52,056 bases of DNA from Anaerolineae bacterium. GTDB taxonomy: Bacteria > Chloroflexota > Anaerolineae > Anaerolineales > Villigracilaceae. The notes below the pieces were generated by a model. That model was not told where the DNA came from and did not search any database. It saw only the letters and a program-made list of their open reading frames with translations. Below, piece after piece: positions 16,922 to 25,201 of this stretch (its first letter is position 1; every line of letters begins with the position of its first letter). The stretch lies in contig JAFLCE010000019.1 in NCBI GenBank assembly GCA_017303655.1, positions 1 through 52,056 of the forward strand, read 5' to 3'. Position numbers and translations under genes: made by a program.

Positions 16922-18136
16922 ATGCAAGTCACCCTCGATATTCCCCTGCTTTTTACCACTCGCATTATTCGTATGTTCTGTTACGGATTCTTGTCCGTCA
17001 TCCTTGTGCTGTATCTTTCAGAGATCGGGCTTACCGAACAACAGGCGGGTTTGCTCTTCACCTTCACGCTTGCTGGGGATGCGGGCATTTCACTTTTACT
17101 CACCACCCGCGCGGATGTGTTTGGTCGCAAGCGTACACTTCTGCTCGGCGCGTTTTTGATGGTGGCAGCCGGAGTCGTTTTCTTGATGACGAATAATATT
17201 GTTATCTTGATCATCGCCGCCATTATCGGTGTTATCAGCCCAAGCGGCAATGAGATTGGTCCATTTCTTTCGGTAGAGCAAGCGGGCTTGAGTCAATTGG
17301 TGCCCGATAAACTGCGTACGAATGTCTTTGCATGGTACAACCTGACGGGTTCCTTCTCTACAGCTATTGGGGCGTTGGCAGGCGGCTGGTTGGCACAGTT
17401 ATTACAATCAGCAGGCTGGACTGCTTTCGATGCATATCGTTATATTCTCACTGGTTATGCCGTGGGCGGTGTTCTGCTTGCGGTTATGTTCCTGCAGATC
17501 TCTCCTGCCATTGAAGTGCGAGAACGAGCAGCAGACACCAAAAAAGTTTTAGGGTTGCATAAATCCAAAAAAGTCGTTCTCAAACTAAGCGCTTTATTCG
17601 CCTTGGATGCTTTTGCAGGCGGGTTGATCGTACAAAGCATGATCGCATATTGGTTCCACGTCCGCTTCGGCGTGGACTCTGGCATTCTTGGGAGTATTTT
17701 CTTTGGCGCAAATATTTTGGCGGGTTTATCGTCTTTGTTGGCAGTAAAAGTGGCTGAGAAATTCGGCTTGATCAACACGATGGTCTTTACGCACATCCCC
17801 TCGAACATTCTTTTGATCCTCGTTCCGCTGATGCCCTCTCTACCACTTGCGATTGGGATTCTACTCCTGCGCTTTAGCATTTCTCAAATGGATGTGCCCA
17901 CGCGTCAATCCTACACGATGGCTGTTGTGGCTCCAGACGAGAGATCTGCCGCCTCAGGTGTGACCGCCATTGCGCGTTCGGTGGGCGCGTCGCTTTCCCC
18001 CGCATTAACCGGACTCTTCTTCAGCATTCCAGCTTTGTTGAGTATGCCCTTCTTCCTCTGCGGCGGGCTGAAGATCGTTTATGATCTTTTACTCTGGCGC
18101 GAGTTTAGCGCGGTCAAGCCGCCGGAAGAATCGTAA
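16922..18136 (+). CDS. Major facilitator superfamily transporter
   Basis: A 404-residue protein with twelve predicted helices and the motif-A-like loop TRADVFGRKRTLLLG after helix 2. A second such loop, after helix 8, is degenerate. Loop APDERSAASGVTAIARSVG before helix 11 is typical of drug-efflux-like MFS families. It starts 4 bp after the helicase stop, so it may be in the same transcript. Substrate is unknown. Confidence 0.88.
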   Translation: MQVTLDIPLLFTTRIIRMFCYGFLSVILVLYLSEIGLTEQQAGLLFTFTLAGDAGISLLLTTRADVFGRKRTLLLGAFLMVAAGVVFLMTNNIVILIIAAIIGVISPSGNEIGPFLSVEQAGLSQLVPDKLRTNVFAWYNLTGSFSTAIGALAGGWLAQLLQSAGWTAFDAYRYILTGYAVGGVLLAVMFLQISPAIEVRERAADTKKVLGLHKSKKVVLKLSALFALDAFAGGLIVQSMIAYWFHVRFGVDSGILGSIFFGANILAGLSSLLAVKVAEKFGLINTMVFTHIPSNILLILVPLMPSLPLAIGILLLRFSISQMDVPTRQSYTMAVVAPDERSAASGVTAIARSVGASLSPALTGLFFSIPALLSMPFFLCGGLKIVYDLLLWREFSAVKPPEES

Positions 18137-18176
18137 GAGCGACTCTCGCAGTTGCACGAAATGAATAGGAGAAACA

Positions 18177-18500
18177 ATGTCCACTGCCCCAAAATCTCAG
18201 GTCTTAAATATTGCCGAAATGGTCAATTATCAAGATGGTTCTGTGGTCAGCCGTCAGATCACCAAAACGGAAGCAGGCAATGTGACTCTGTTTGCCTTCG
18301 ATATCGATCAAGGACTGAGCGAACATACCGCTCCATTTGATGCCCTTGTCCATATTCTTGAAGGCGAAGCCGATGTGAAAATTTCGGGTGAACTGTTTCA
18401 TTTGAAAACAGGCGATGCCATTATCATGCCTGCACATGAACCACATGCTTTGAAAGCGGTTCAACGCTTCAAGATGCTATTGACCATGATCCACGCTTAA
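18177..18500 (+). CDS. Small cupin-domain protein
   Basis: A 107-residue single-domain cupin. The conserved beta-barrel motifs are seen: motif 1 SEHTAPFDALVHILEGEADV with His and Glu metal ligands, and motif 2 KTGDAIIMPAHEPHAL with a further His. Single-cupin proteins of this kind bind one metal ion and may act as dioxygenase, isomerase or metabolite sensors. AGGAG precedes the ATG at 18177. It ends 1 bp before the convergent surE stop, with no terminator between them. Confidence 0.88.
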   Translation: MSTAPKSQVLNIAEMVNYQDGSVVSRQITKTEAGNVTLFAFDIDQGLSEHTAPFDALVHILEGEADVKISGELFHLKTGDAIIMPAHEPHALKAVQRFKMLLTMIHA

Positions 18501-18501
18501 T

Positions 18502-19311
18502 TTATTTTCGAAGGTGTTGCTCGAGTTGAGCGAAATCCACCTTTGCGGTCATGTCCAAATTCAAAGGCGTGACAGCGACCAGTTTCTTGGTACGCAGCGT
18601 GTGTACGTCGGTGCCTTCCTGTTCGTGCGGCAGATTCTCATCGTGAGTATATCCAATGGGACCGGGTTCATCCCATGAGGTGCGTTTTGAAGGAGTGGGG
18701 ACATAGTATCGGAGGCGCGAAAGCTTTGAGATTTCCCACCCAGTTTCCGACGTGGCATGACGCGGTACTTCCACTTTCAAGAGATCCACACCTTCAAAAT
18801 TTTTCTTTTCCAATAGCAGGCGGGCGAAATAACCGGTGAAATATCCAGCGGTGGAAAAATCAATATCTTCAGAATGGCTGAGGTGGTAATGCGCGTCGGT
18901 TTCGAGCGAGATGGCGAGGGCGGGGAAGCCAAGGTTGGCGGCTTCCATGGCGGCGCCGACTGTACCGGAGATGGTGATTCCCAAGCCGACATTTTCGCCG
19001 TAGTTGATGCCCGATACGACGAGATCCGGTTTGTGTGGAACGATCTCAAGCACACCATGCAAAACGGATTGTGCGGGTGAGCCTCCCACAGCATATACGG
19101 TCCATTCCTGGTCGTTGACTTGCACCTGCTCCTTGTGAATGATGCCGTCGGAGGTGCTGGGCAGGCTGCGTCCCATGCCACTAGATTGATGACGCGGCGC
19201 AGCGACAGTGACATAGCCGATCTTGGAGAGTTCACTAGCGGCAGCCCATAAACCAGGCGAGCGGATACCGTCGTCATTGGTGAGGAGGATGTGCGGTTTT
19301 TGTTTTGTCAT
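18502..19311 (-). CDS. surE: 5'/3'-nucleotidase SurE
   Basis: Metal-dependent nucleoside monophosphatase, cytoplasmic. The N-terminal motif LLTNDDGI at 10-17 gives the Asp pair that binds the metal, followed by APRHQSSGMGRS and the motif SGINYGENVGLGITISGTVGAAMEA (key part SGINYGENVG). Length 269 is typical. The start ATG has no ribosome binding site but a TATAAT at 19326-19321 lies nine bases upstream, so the message is probably leaderless or has a 1-3 base leader. Confidence 0.94.
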   Translation of the reverse strand: MTKQKPHILLTNDDGIRSPGLWAAASELSKIGYVTVAAPRHQSSGMGRSLPSTSDGIIHKEQVQVNDQEWTVYAVGGSPAQSVLHGVLEIVPHKPDLVVSGINYGENVGLGITISGTVGAAMEAANLGFPALAISLETDAHYHLSHSEDIDFSTAGYFTGYFARLLLEKKNFEGVDLLKVEVPRHATSETGWEISKLSRLRYYVPTPSKRTSWDEPGPIGYTHDENLPHEQEGTDVHTLRTKKLVAVTPLNLDMTAKVDFAQLEQHLRK

Positions 19312-19320
19312 GGTGAGGGG

Positions 19321-19326
19321 ATTATA
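19321..19326 (-). promoter_or_regulatory. -10 box of surE close to the start codon
   Basis: TATAAT on the minus strand ends nine bases before the surE ATG. A transcription start 6-8 bases on would leave almost no leader. Confidence 0.5.
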
Positions 19327-19387
19327 AACAAAAAGGGGAATAAATTTAGGTTGCTATTTCGTAGGTTCTTACAGCTTAAAACAAAAA

Positions 19388-19409
19388 CCACCTCTCTTAC
19401 GAAAGGTGG
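19388..19409 (-). repeat. Stem-loop next to the tRNA remnant
   Basis: CCACCT and AGGTGG around a 10-base loop. It corresponds in position to the terminator at 19472-19499 that follows the intact tRNA-Arg, so it looks like a decayed second copy of tRNA tail plus terminator. Confidence 0.4.
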
Positions 19410-19416
19410 CTGTTTG

Positions 19417-19465
19417 TACTCCTGGGAGGACTCGAATATCATCCCTCGATGGGGCGTGCGACCTA
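19417..19465 (-). pseudogene. Remnant of a tRNA-Arg 3' end
   Basis: Positions 19417-19436 match 17 of 20 bases of the 3' end of the intact tRNA-Arg gene at 19501-19520, and 19457-19465 repeat the TGCGACCTA found at 19523-19531. About 20 bases separate the two matching blocks, so the T-stem is destroyed. It is probably a partial duplication of the tRNA, or the scar of an element that used the tRNA end as its target. Confidence 0.5.
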
Positions 19466-19471
19466 AAAAAG

Positions 19472-19499
19472 AAAAGACCACCTTTTCAGGCGGTCTTTT
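19472..19499 (-). terminator. Terminator of tRNA-Arg
   Basis: AAAAGACC and GGTCTTTT form the outer stem, with two further G-C pairs inside. It lies directly after the tRNA 3' end. Confidence 0.75.
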
Positions 19500-19500
19500 G

Positions 19501-19574
19501 TGCTCCCGGCAGGACTCGAACCTGCGACCTATTGCTCCGCAAGCAAGCGCTCTAATCCACTGAGCTACGAGAGC
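19501..19574 (-). tRNA. tRNA-Arg, anticodon GCG
   Basis: A complete cloverleaf of 74 bases: acceptor GCTCTCG/CGGGAGC, D arm GCTC/GAGC, anticodon stem CTTGC/GCAAT (one mismatch at the base), loop TTGCGGA, T arm GCAGG-TTCGAGT-CCTGC, discriminator A. The anticodon is GCG (reads CGC). CCA is not encoded. Most bacteria use ACG for this box, so G at position 34 is unusual. Confidence 0.93.
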
Positions 19575-19667
19575 GTTAATAACGCGGACGGTATTTTACT
19601 GTAAGGATGCGGGATGGTCAAGGTGCTTGACGGTCTGCCCGCCTGCATGTAAAATCGGCTTCGCCTT

Positions 19668-19739
19668 GCGGGAGTCGCCAAGTGGTAAGGCATCAGCCTT
19701 CCAAGCTGATATTCGTGGGTTCGAATCCCATCTCCCGCT
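19668..19739 (+). tRNA. tRNA-Gly, anticodon TCC
   Basis: Acceptor GCGGGAG/CTCCCGC, anticodon stem TCAGC/GCTGA with loop CTTCCAA, T arm GTGGG-TTCGAAT-CCCAT. Discriminator T, CCA not encoded. 72 bases. Confidence 0.95.
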
Positions 19740-19746
19740 CTTTACT

Positions 19747-19805
19747 AGTGTTCCCGTGTCATGTGATGAAGTGTCAAGTTGCGTGACACGTGACACCGGA
19801 ACACT
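19747..19805. repeat. Long imperfect stem-loop between two tRNA genes
   Basis: AGTGTTCC pairs with GGAACACT, then after a C-C mismatch GTGTCA with TGACAC, then four more pairs including one T-G. The loop holds AAGTGTCAAGT, an 11-mer also found at 39242-39252 after sbcD. It looks like a REP-type dispersed element or a processing/terminator stem for tRNA-Gly. Confidence 0.5.
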
Positions 19806-19820
19806 TGATACTTAAGTCAC

Positions 19821-19893
19821 GGGCTCGTGGCGCAGCGGTTAGCGCAGGGAACTCATAATTCCTTGGTCGCAGGTTCGAATCCTGCCGGGCCCA
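19821..19893 (+). tRNA. tRNA with anticodon CAT (elongator Met or Ile2)
   Basis: Acceptor GGGCTCG/CGGGCCC, anticodon stem GGGAA/TTCCT with loop CTCATAA, T arm GCAGG-TTCGAAT-CCTGC, discriminator A. 73 bases. The acceptor end is fully paired, so it is not initiator tRNA. The variable loop TTGGTC resembles tRNA-Ile2, whose CAT is modified by TilS to read ATA; elongator Met is the alternative. Confidence 0.92.
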
Positions 19894-19956
19894 CCTTTTA
19901 TGGGGAATTTCTTTTGCTGTTGTTCAGCATGCGAGGCTTTCATATTTTCTGAAAAA

Positions 19957-20844
19957 ATGCATGAAGGTGAAGTTCATAGCGATGAAGCGCTGGTTAAAAG
20001 ATTAATTTCAGCGCAGTTCCCGCAATGGGCTGACTTGCCGATTCTTCGTGTTCGTTCTGCGGGTACAGATAATGCTTTGTATCGGCTTGGGCAGGAGATG
20101 GTTGTCCGCCTTCCGCGAATCGATTGGGCAATTGGGCAGATTGAAAAGGAAATTCACTGGCTGCCAAAGCTTGCTCCATCCGTGCCGTTTGCGATTCCTG
20201 TTCCGCTTGTGAAGGGCAAGCCTGGTGAAGGCTATCCGTGGGAGTGGGCGGTCTATCAGTGGCTGGAGGGAGAGTCCGCTTCGTCTGAAAATATTAGCGA
20301 TCTTTCTCAAATGGCTATGGATGTGGCACGCTTCATCACGATATTACAAAGCATCAATACTACAGACGCTCCACTGGCAGTCGAACATGGACTGCGCGGC
20401 GCGCCTTTGTCAACTCGCGATGAAGATACTCGTGAAGCTATCTCCGCTTTGAAAGACAAGATCGATTCGACGCTGGCGATAAAGATCTGGGAAGAGGCTA
20501 TTCAAGCACCTGAATGGGACAAAGAGCCGGTTTGGTTTCATGGTGACCTGCTGCCCGGAAATCTTCTTGTCAAAAACGGTCGCCTTCATGCAGTGATCGA
20601 CTTTAATGGGCTTGGGGCAGGTGACCCAGCTTGTGACTTAATGCTTGCATGGGCTTTATTTTCTGGCGAAAGTAGAGAGATGTTTCGTAACGCACTTGGG
20701 GTGGATGCGGCAACCTGGGCACGAGGTCGTGGTCATGCTTTATCTCAGGCGGTGATTTTTATTCCATATTATTGGAATACGAATCCGATTGGGGTTGCAA
20801 ATGCAATGCGGACCGTGAATGAAATTCTTGTTGAGTATCAATAA
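19957..20844 (+). CDS. Aminoglycoside phosphotransferase (APH) family kinase
   Basis: A protein-kinase-fold small-molecule kinase of 295 residues. The N-lobe has a conserved GTDNALYRLGQEMVVRLPR; the C-lobe has the catalytic loop WFHGDLLPGNLLV with the catalytic Asp, and VIDFNGLGAGDPACDLMLAW with the metal-binding Asp. This family includes aminoglycoside kinases and many metabolite kinases, so resistance is not implied. The in-frame ATG at 19900 would start only six bases after the tRNA; I chose the next ATG at 19957, though neither has a clear ribosome site. Confidence 0.85.
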   Translation: MHEGEVHSDEALVKRLISAQFPQWADLPILRVRSAGTDNALYRLGQEMVVRLPRIDWAIGQIEKEIHWLPKLAPSVPFAIPVPLVKGKPGEGYPWEWAVYQWLEGESASSENISDLSQMAMDVARFITILQSINTTDAPLAVEHGLRGAPLSTRDEDTREAISALKDKIDSTLAIKIWEEAIQAPEWDKEPVWFHGDLLPGNLLVKNGRLHAVIDFNGLGAGDPACDLMLAWALFSGESREMFRNALGVDAATWARGRGHALSQAVIFIPYYWNTNPIGVANAMRTVNEILVEYQ

Positions 20845-20876
20845 AAAGCGGACGGCGATAAGCCGTCCGCTTTTTT
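20843..20876. terminator. Bidirectional terminator between convergent genes
   Basis: A-tract, GCGGACGGC and its complement around a 5-base loop, then six T. It overlaps the stop codons of the flanking genes. Confidence 0.9.
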
Positions 20877-21645
20877 ACTTTAGTTGTGCTTTCGTCGCTT
20901 CGTAAATTCCCGGTGTAGTTGCTAGGATGGACAACGGCGAAGCGAGAAAATCTTCCCGCCCATCAATGGCGGTGACTTTTGCTCCTGCTTCTCTGGCGAT
21001 CAAACCTCCGGCGGCGACGTCCCAAGCTTTGAGTCTGAATTCCCAGAAGCCGTCAAAGCGACCTGCGCCTACATAACACGCATCCAATGCGGCGGAACCG
21101 AGGCGGCGCACGCCTTGAGTCTTTTTGGCGAGACGTTCGAAGTATTTGAAGTTATCGAGTTCGGTGTTCCATGTGTCGTAGGGAAAGCCGGTAACGAGCA
21201 GACTCTTCTCCAACTCCACCACATCCGAAACACGAATTTGTTTTCCATTGAGGAAGGCACCTTTGCCTTTTTCAGCGAGGAACATTTCGTCACGCATGGG
21301 GTCGTAGACGGCGCCGAGAGTCAAGACTCCATTCGATGCGAATCCAATGGACACACAAAAGATGGGAATGTGATGTGCGTAATTAACCGTGCCATCGAGC
21401 GGGTCGATATACCAGAGGTCTTCATTGTTGCCTTGAATGCTTCCGCTTTCTTCGGCGAGGATGTGCCCGCCAGGAAAATGCGATTTGATTTCGCCAAGTA
21501 GAAAAGCTTCAGAGGCGTGGTCGCTTTCAGTAACCAGATCAATTGTCCCTTTGTAGTGAACCGTGTGTTCTTTATTGTAGCCTTCACGGAGGATGGCTCC
21601 CGATTCGCGGGCGAGTCGTTCTAAATCAGAAAGAGTTGGCTTCAT
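20875..21645 (-). CDS. Inositol monophosphatase family protein
   Basis: Mg2+-dependent sugar/nucleotide phosphatase of 256 residues. The metal-binding motifs are complete: HILAEESG with Glu, WYIDPLDGTVNYAHHIPIF with the Asp-Pro-Leu-Asp-Gly-Thr core, and WDVAAGGLIAREAGAKV with the last Asp. The true substrate could be inositol-1-phosphate, 3'-phosphoadenosine phosphate or fructose-1,6-bisphosphate. The ATG at 21645 overlaps the arginase TAA (TAATG), so translation is probably coupled. Confidence 0.92.
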   Translation of the reverse strand: MKPTLSDLERLARESGAILREGYNKEHTVHYKGTIDLVTESDHASEAFLLGEIKSHFPGGHILAEESGSIQGNNEDLWYIDPLDGTVNYAHHIPIFCVSIGFASNGVLTLGAVYDPMRDEMFLAEKGKGAFLNGKQIRVSDVVELEKSLLVTGFPYDTWNTELDNFKYFERLAKKTQGVRRLGSAALDACYVGAGRFDGFWEFRLKAWDVAAGGLIAREAGAKVTAIDGREDFLASPLSILATTPGIYEATKAQLK

Positions 21646-22547
21646 TAGATTCCATTCCAAATGCGACGACCTAATGCCGAGAGAGCGAAGTCTACGGCGA
21701 GCAGGGCGGTGCGGTTTTGAATATCGAGGATCGGGTTGACTTCGACAATGTCCATGCCGAGGAGCTTGCCGGTTTCGCCGATCATTTCACAAGCGAGGTG
21801 TGCTTCGCGTTGAGTCAGCCCGGCGGGCACTGGCGTTCCAACACCGGGCGCGTGTTCGGGGTCGAGCGAGTCGAGGTCGAGCGAAAGGTAGATGCCATCC
21901 ACATCACGGCTGACGCGTTCGATGGCTTTCTCAAGACAAGCCACCATGCCGTAGCGGTCAATCTGTTCCATACCCATCACCATCGCACCTGCATTTTGTA
22001 GGTTTTTCTTTTCCCCATCATCGAGGTCGCGCGCACCAATGATTGCAATATTTTTTGGGTCAATGACCGGCACGGGTTCATCCCATAACTGCACAAGGCT
22101 TTTGTCGCCAAGCCCGCACAGAATGGCAAGTGACATGCCGTGAATGTTGCCGGAGGGTGTGGTTTCAGCGGTGTTGAAGTCGGCATGTGCATCGACCCAG
22201 ATGACTCCCAGTTTGCGATTACGTGCCGCGCCGCGCACCGAGCCAATGGATAAGGAGTGATCGCCTCCGATCACTAAGGGGAAGTTGCCAGCCTGGATCG
22301 AAGTGGATACTGCGCCGGAAACTCGCCGCGACATCGGGATGATGCAGTCAATATATTTGAGCTTCGGGTTGGTGATCTTGCACATTTCGGCGATGGGCAC
22401 TTCCACGTTGCCTTCATCGTTGACGGTATAGCCGAGATCTTCGAGCTTGTTTTGTAAATGAGCGTAACGAATGGCGCTGGGTCCCATATCCACGCCGCGG
22501 CGGTCTGCGCCAAGGTCGATGGGTACGCCGATGATATCAATTTGCAT
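21645..22547 (-). CDS. rocF: Arginase (ureohydrolase family)
   Basis: Hydrolyses L-arginine to ornithine and urea with a Mn2+ pair, cytoplasmic. The N-terminus GVPIDLGADRRGVDMGPSAIRYA is the arginase signature (key part RRGVDMGPSAIRYA). Metal ligands: GGDHS, VDAHADFN, SLDLDSLDP and the substrate-binding PGVGTPVPAGLT. Length 300 is typical. AAGGAG precedes the ATG. Because hutI is in the same cluster, formimidoylglutamase is an alternative activity of this fold, but the sequence matches arginase better. Confidence 0.92.
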   Translation of the reverse strand: MQIDIIGVPIDLGADRRGVDMGPSAIRYAHLQNKLEDLGYTVNDEGNVEVPIAEMCKITNPKLKYIDCIIPMSRRVSGAVSTSIQAGNFPLVIGGDHSLSIGSVRGAARNRKLGVIWVDAHADFNTAETTPSGNIHGMSLAILCGLGDKSLVQLWDEPVPVIDPKNIAIIGARDLDDGEKKNLQNAGAMVMGMEQIDRYGMVACLEKAIERVSRDVDGIYLSLDLDSLDPEHAPGVGTPVPAGLTQREAHLACEMIGETGKLLGMDIVEVNPILDIQNRTALLAVDFALSALGRRIWNGI

Positions 22548-22583
22548 TGGAGTTTCTCCTTGATTTAATTGGCGAACAGGTTG

Positions 22584-23531
22584 TTACCTATTCTCCGTTT
22601 TGTAGATCGTTACGCGGTTTCTTCCATTGGCTTTAGAGGCGTATAAGGCTTCGTCCGCAAGGCTGAGCAGCGTTTCACCGGAAGCAGCATGTTGTGGAAA
22701 ACTGGCAATCCCCGCTGAGAAAGTACATTGTAGCTTCTGTCCTTCATAGTCCACGACCAGTTCTGAAAAATTTTTACGAAACAATTCAGCCCGTTCGTAT
22801 GCCGCATCCACTTGGGCATCTGGCATGAGCACCACGAACTCTTCACCGCCAAACCGGCAGACAATGTCACTGCGGCGCGTGTTTTCAACAAGGAAATTTG
22901 CCAGGGTTTGCAATACAAGGTCGCCGCATTTGTGCCCGTAGGTATCGTTGAACTTCTTGAAGTAATCCACATCTAAAATGAAAACAGAGAAAGGCGAACC
23001 TTCGCGAATGGCGCGCGCCGTTTCTTTATCTAATGCTTCGGCGAAATAACGGCGGTTGAACACCCCAGTCAATGGGTCGCGAGTGGCTTGTTCCTGCAAT
23101 TGAATACGCAGGCTTTCGTTCTCGGTCAATTGAGCCTGCAACGATTCATTGGCAGACTTTAATTCCTTTTCAAGATTTTTTCGCTCAGTCACATCATAGG
23201 CGAGGATGACTCTGCCTTCCAATTCTTTTTTGCTATTAAAGATGGGCGTCATAATGGTTTCAAGGATACGGGGCGGGTCGCCCGGAATCTCGACCTCTTC
23301 ACGGGTGTATTCTAAAAAGAAAAAGCGTTGAAGCAGTTGGGGCCATTCTTTGAACACATCCAACGGATCGCCTCCGAGGATCTGATCCAACGGTTTTCCA
23401 AGCCATTTCTGTGCGATGGCATTGGCATCTACAATGAGCTCTTTTTCATCCAACACAAAGACCATCTCTGGCAGATGCTCCATGACCTTGCTGCGTGCAA
23501 TGCGGATAATTCCAGTGGTTGAAATGCTCAT
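22584..23531 (-). CDS. PAS-GGDEF diguanylate cyclase
   Basis: Makes the second messenger cyclic di-GMP. The 315-residue protein has an N-terminal PAS domain (about 10-130: VMEHLPEMVFVLDEKELIVDANAIAQKWLG), a coiled coil (about 133-165: LEKELKSANESLQAQLTENESL) and a GGDEF domain with DPLTGVFNRRYF, DVDYFKKFNDTYGHKCGD and the active-site loop RFGGEEF. RRSD upstream of it forms the inhibitory I-site. The ATG at 23531 is 6 bp from the hutI stop; the longer open frame would run backward into hutI in another frame. Its place between hutI and rocF is unusual. Confidence 0.92.
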   Translation of the reverse strand: MSISTTGIIRIARSKVMEHLPEMVFVLDEKELIVDANAIAQKWLGKPLDQILGGDPLDVFKEWPQLLQRFFFLEYTREEVEIPGDPPRILETIMTPIFNSKKELEGRVILAYDVTERKNLEKELKSANESLQAQLTENESLRIQLQEQATRDPLTGVFNRRYFAEALDKETARAIREGSPFSVFILDVDYFKKFNDTYGHKCGDLVLQTLANFLVENTRRSDIVCRFGGEEFVVLMPDAQVDAAYERAELFRKNFSELVVDYEGQKLQCTFSAGIASFPQHAASGETLLSLADEALYASKANGRNRVTIYKTENR

Positions 23532-23536
23532 ATTAG

Positions 23537-24811
23537 CTAAGCCGTCCTGTAATAGCCCACATCCACTGAATAGACCTGTCCGCGTTTGATGACTTGTTTG
23601 ACGAGGTTCGTCCCATAGCGATACCCAACCTGGCGATAATCGTTTACAGAAAGAATCAGCATATCCGCCTGTTTGCCTACTTCGATCGAACCAATAGAGT
23701 CCGCTTTGCGAATGGCATGAGCGGCATTGATAGTTGACGCAGCAATGGCTTGCGCAGGAGTCAACTTCATATAACGACACGCCAACGCAATTGCAAATTG
23801 CATCGACTCGTTCCAGGATGTGCCAGGGTTGCAGTCTGTGGCAATCGCGAGCAGGGCATCTGCGGCGATCAATTTTTTCGCAGGTGTGTAATTTGGTTCA
23901 GCCAGACCAAATGGAGTACAAGGAAGTGCGACGGCTACAGTATCAGACTTCCCCAACGCTTCTATATCCGCCTCTGACGTAACCACGAGGTGGTCCGCCG
24001 ACGCAGCCTTTAACTCCGCTGCAAGCGACGCCCCGCCAAGGTTATCGAATTCATCAGCGTGGATCTTGAGCGGGAATCCCAGCGACCCAGCCTGCGTCAG
24101 GATCTGACGCGATTGTTCAAGGGTGAACGCTTTTGTTTCGCAGAACACGTCTACAAAGGGCAACCCATAGCGCGGTGCGTGAGTCTGCCACCATTCTTTT
24201 AACATGGGCAACATGGTGTTCGTGACTTCATCCGTGTAGCCTTGCGAGTTGTCTTTGTATTCGGGTGCAATTGCATGCGCACCGAGGAAGGTGAAGACAA
24301 GGTCCATGGGATTTTCGTCATTGAGTGCCAGCAGGGCCTTGAGCAGGCGCAACTCGGTGGAGGCTTGCAGCCCATAACCGGTCTTGGCTTCTGCGGTGGT
24401 AGTCCCGTTTCTGAACATTCTTAGTAAACGTGGGCGGGTCTCTGCCATAAGAGTTTCCATACTTGCTTTGCGTGTGGCTTTAACTGTCGAAAGAATCCCG
24501 CCGCCCGCTGCCAGAATATCCAGATAAGGCACACCAGACATTTTTTTCTCAAATTCGTCTGCGCGATCGCCCGCCCAAATGAGATGTGTATGTGGGTCTA
24601 CAAAACCCGGCATGAGCACGCATCGCCCGGCATCAAGAGTTGGTTCGTCAGGATACGCATTGCGCAGTTCTTCAGTGCTTCCAACGGCGATGATTTTTTC
24701 ATCGCGCATGACCACCGCGCCGTTGGGAATAACCCCTAACGAACCGAGCGTGCTGCCGCGCTGAGGTCCGCCTGAAAGTGTGAGAAGTTGAGAAGCTGAA
24801 TGAATGAGCAT
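23537..24811 (-). CDS. hutI: Imidazolonepropionase
   Basis: Third step of histidine degradation: opens imidazolone-5-propionate to formiminoglutamate, cytoplasmic Zn2+ or Fe2+ amidohydrolase. The metal site is PGFVDPHTHLIWAGDRADEF near residue 68-87, with the family loop GGGILSTVKATRKAS and TAEAKTGYGL; HADEF and TDCNPGTSWNESM complete the active site. Length 424 is normal. hutH, hutU and hutG are not in the window. It heads the minus-strand cluster hutI, diguanylate cyclase, rocF, inositol monophosphatase family. Confidence 0.95.
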   Translation of the reverse strand: MLIHSASQLLTLSGGPQRGSTLGSLGVIPNGAVVMRDEKIIAVGSTEELRNAYPDEPTLDAGRCVLMPGFVDPHTHLIWAGDRADEFEKKMSGVPYLDILAAGGGILSTVKATRKASMETLMAETRPRLLRMFRNGTTTAEAKTGYGLQASTELRLLKALLALNDENPMDLVFTFLGAHAIAPEYKDNSQGYTDEVTNTMLPMLKEWWQTHAPRYGLPFVDVFCETKAFTLEQSRQILTQAGSLGFPLKIHADEFDNLGGASLAAELKAASADHLVVTSEADIEALGKSDTVAVALPCTPFGLAEPNYTPAKKLIAADALLAIATDCNPGTSWNESMQFAIALACRYMKLTPAQAIAASTINAAHAIRKADSIGSIEVGKQADMLILSVNDYRQVGYRYGTNLVKQVIKRGQVYSVDVGYYRTA

Positions 24812-25038
24812 AGATCACCAGATAGTGAGGGATAAGTAATTTAACCACAGAAATTGAGCTAAAATCCCTCACCTCGATTTTTAATAGGTTTATATGTAGA
24901 ATTCATAAAGAAAACTGATTAACAAATATGAAAATAATTACTAATGATGTAGCCTCAGTTCTATCGTAAAATATAGATGTCGCAGAGGTTCCTCTGTATC
25001 TATTTATTCATAAATTCTAAAGAAAGGAGAAATTTGCC

Positions 25039-25194
25039 ATGTTGTTCTCACCTAAAGAAAAAGGTCAAGGTTTGGTTGAATACGCGTTGATTCTCGTTTT
25101 GGTTGCTATCGTTGTTATTGCGGCGCTCATGATTCTCGGCCCGGTAATCGGTAACGTCTTCAGTAAAGTAAATTCTAGTCTTCGCAACGTATAG
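25039..25194 (+). CDS. flp: Flp/Fap-type class IVb pilin, copy 1
   Basis: A 51-residue prepilin. The leader MLFSPKEKGQG ends at the prepilin-peptidase cleavage site before LVEYALILVLV, with the conserved Glu at +3 or +5 as usual for Flp; then one hydrophobic helix (about residues 12-40) and a short polar tail NSSLRNV. AAAGGAG is placed seven bases before the ATG. It differs from copies 2 and 4 in the tail (V36, V44, RNV). It is the first of four tandem pilin genes, all below the usual ORF size threshold on the plus strand. Confidence 0.92.
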   Translation: MLFSPKEKGQGLVEYALILVLVAIVVIAALMILGPVIGNVFSKVNSSLRNV

Positions 25195-25201
25195 TACTAT
25201 G

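Noticed and set aside
19291-19563. Open frame across the tRNA-Arg region
   Set aside because: It runs through the antisense of the tRNA gene and a terminator; such frames (with CSRQDSNLRP-like text) are well-known annotation artefacts.
21645-22547. Formimidoylglutamase (HutG) instead of arginase
   Set aside because: Context with hutI allows it, but the N-terminal RRGVDMGPSAIRYA pattern matches arginase.
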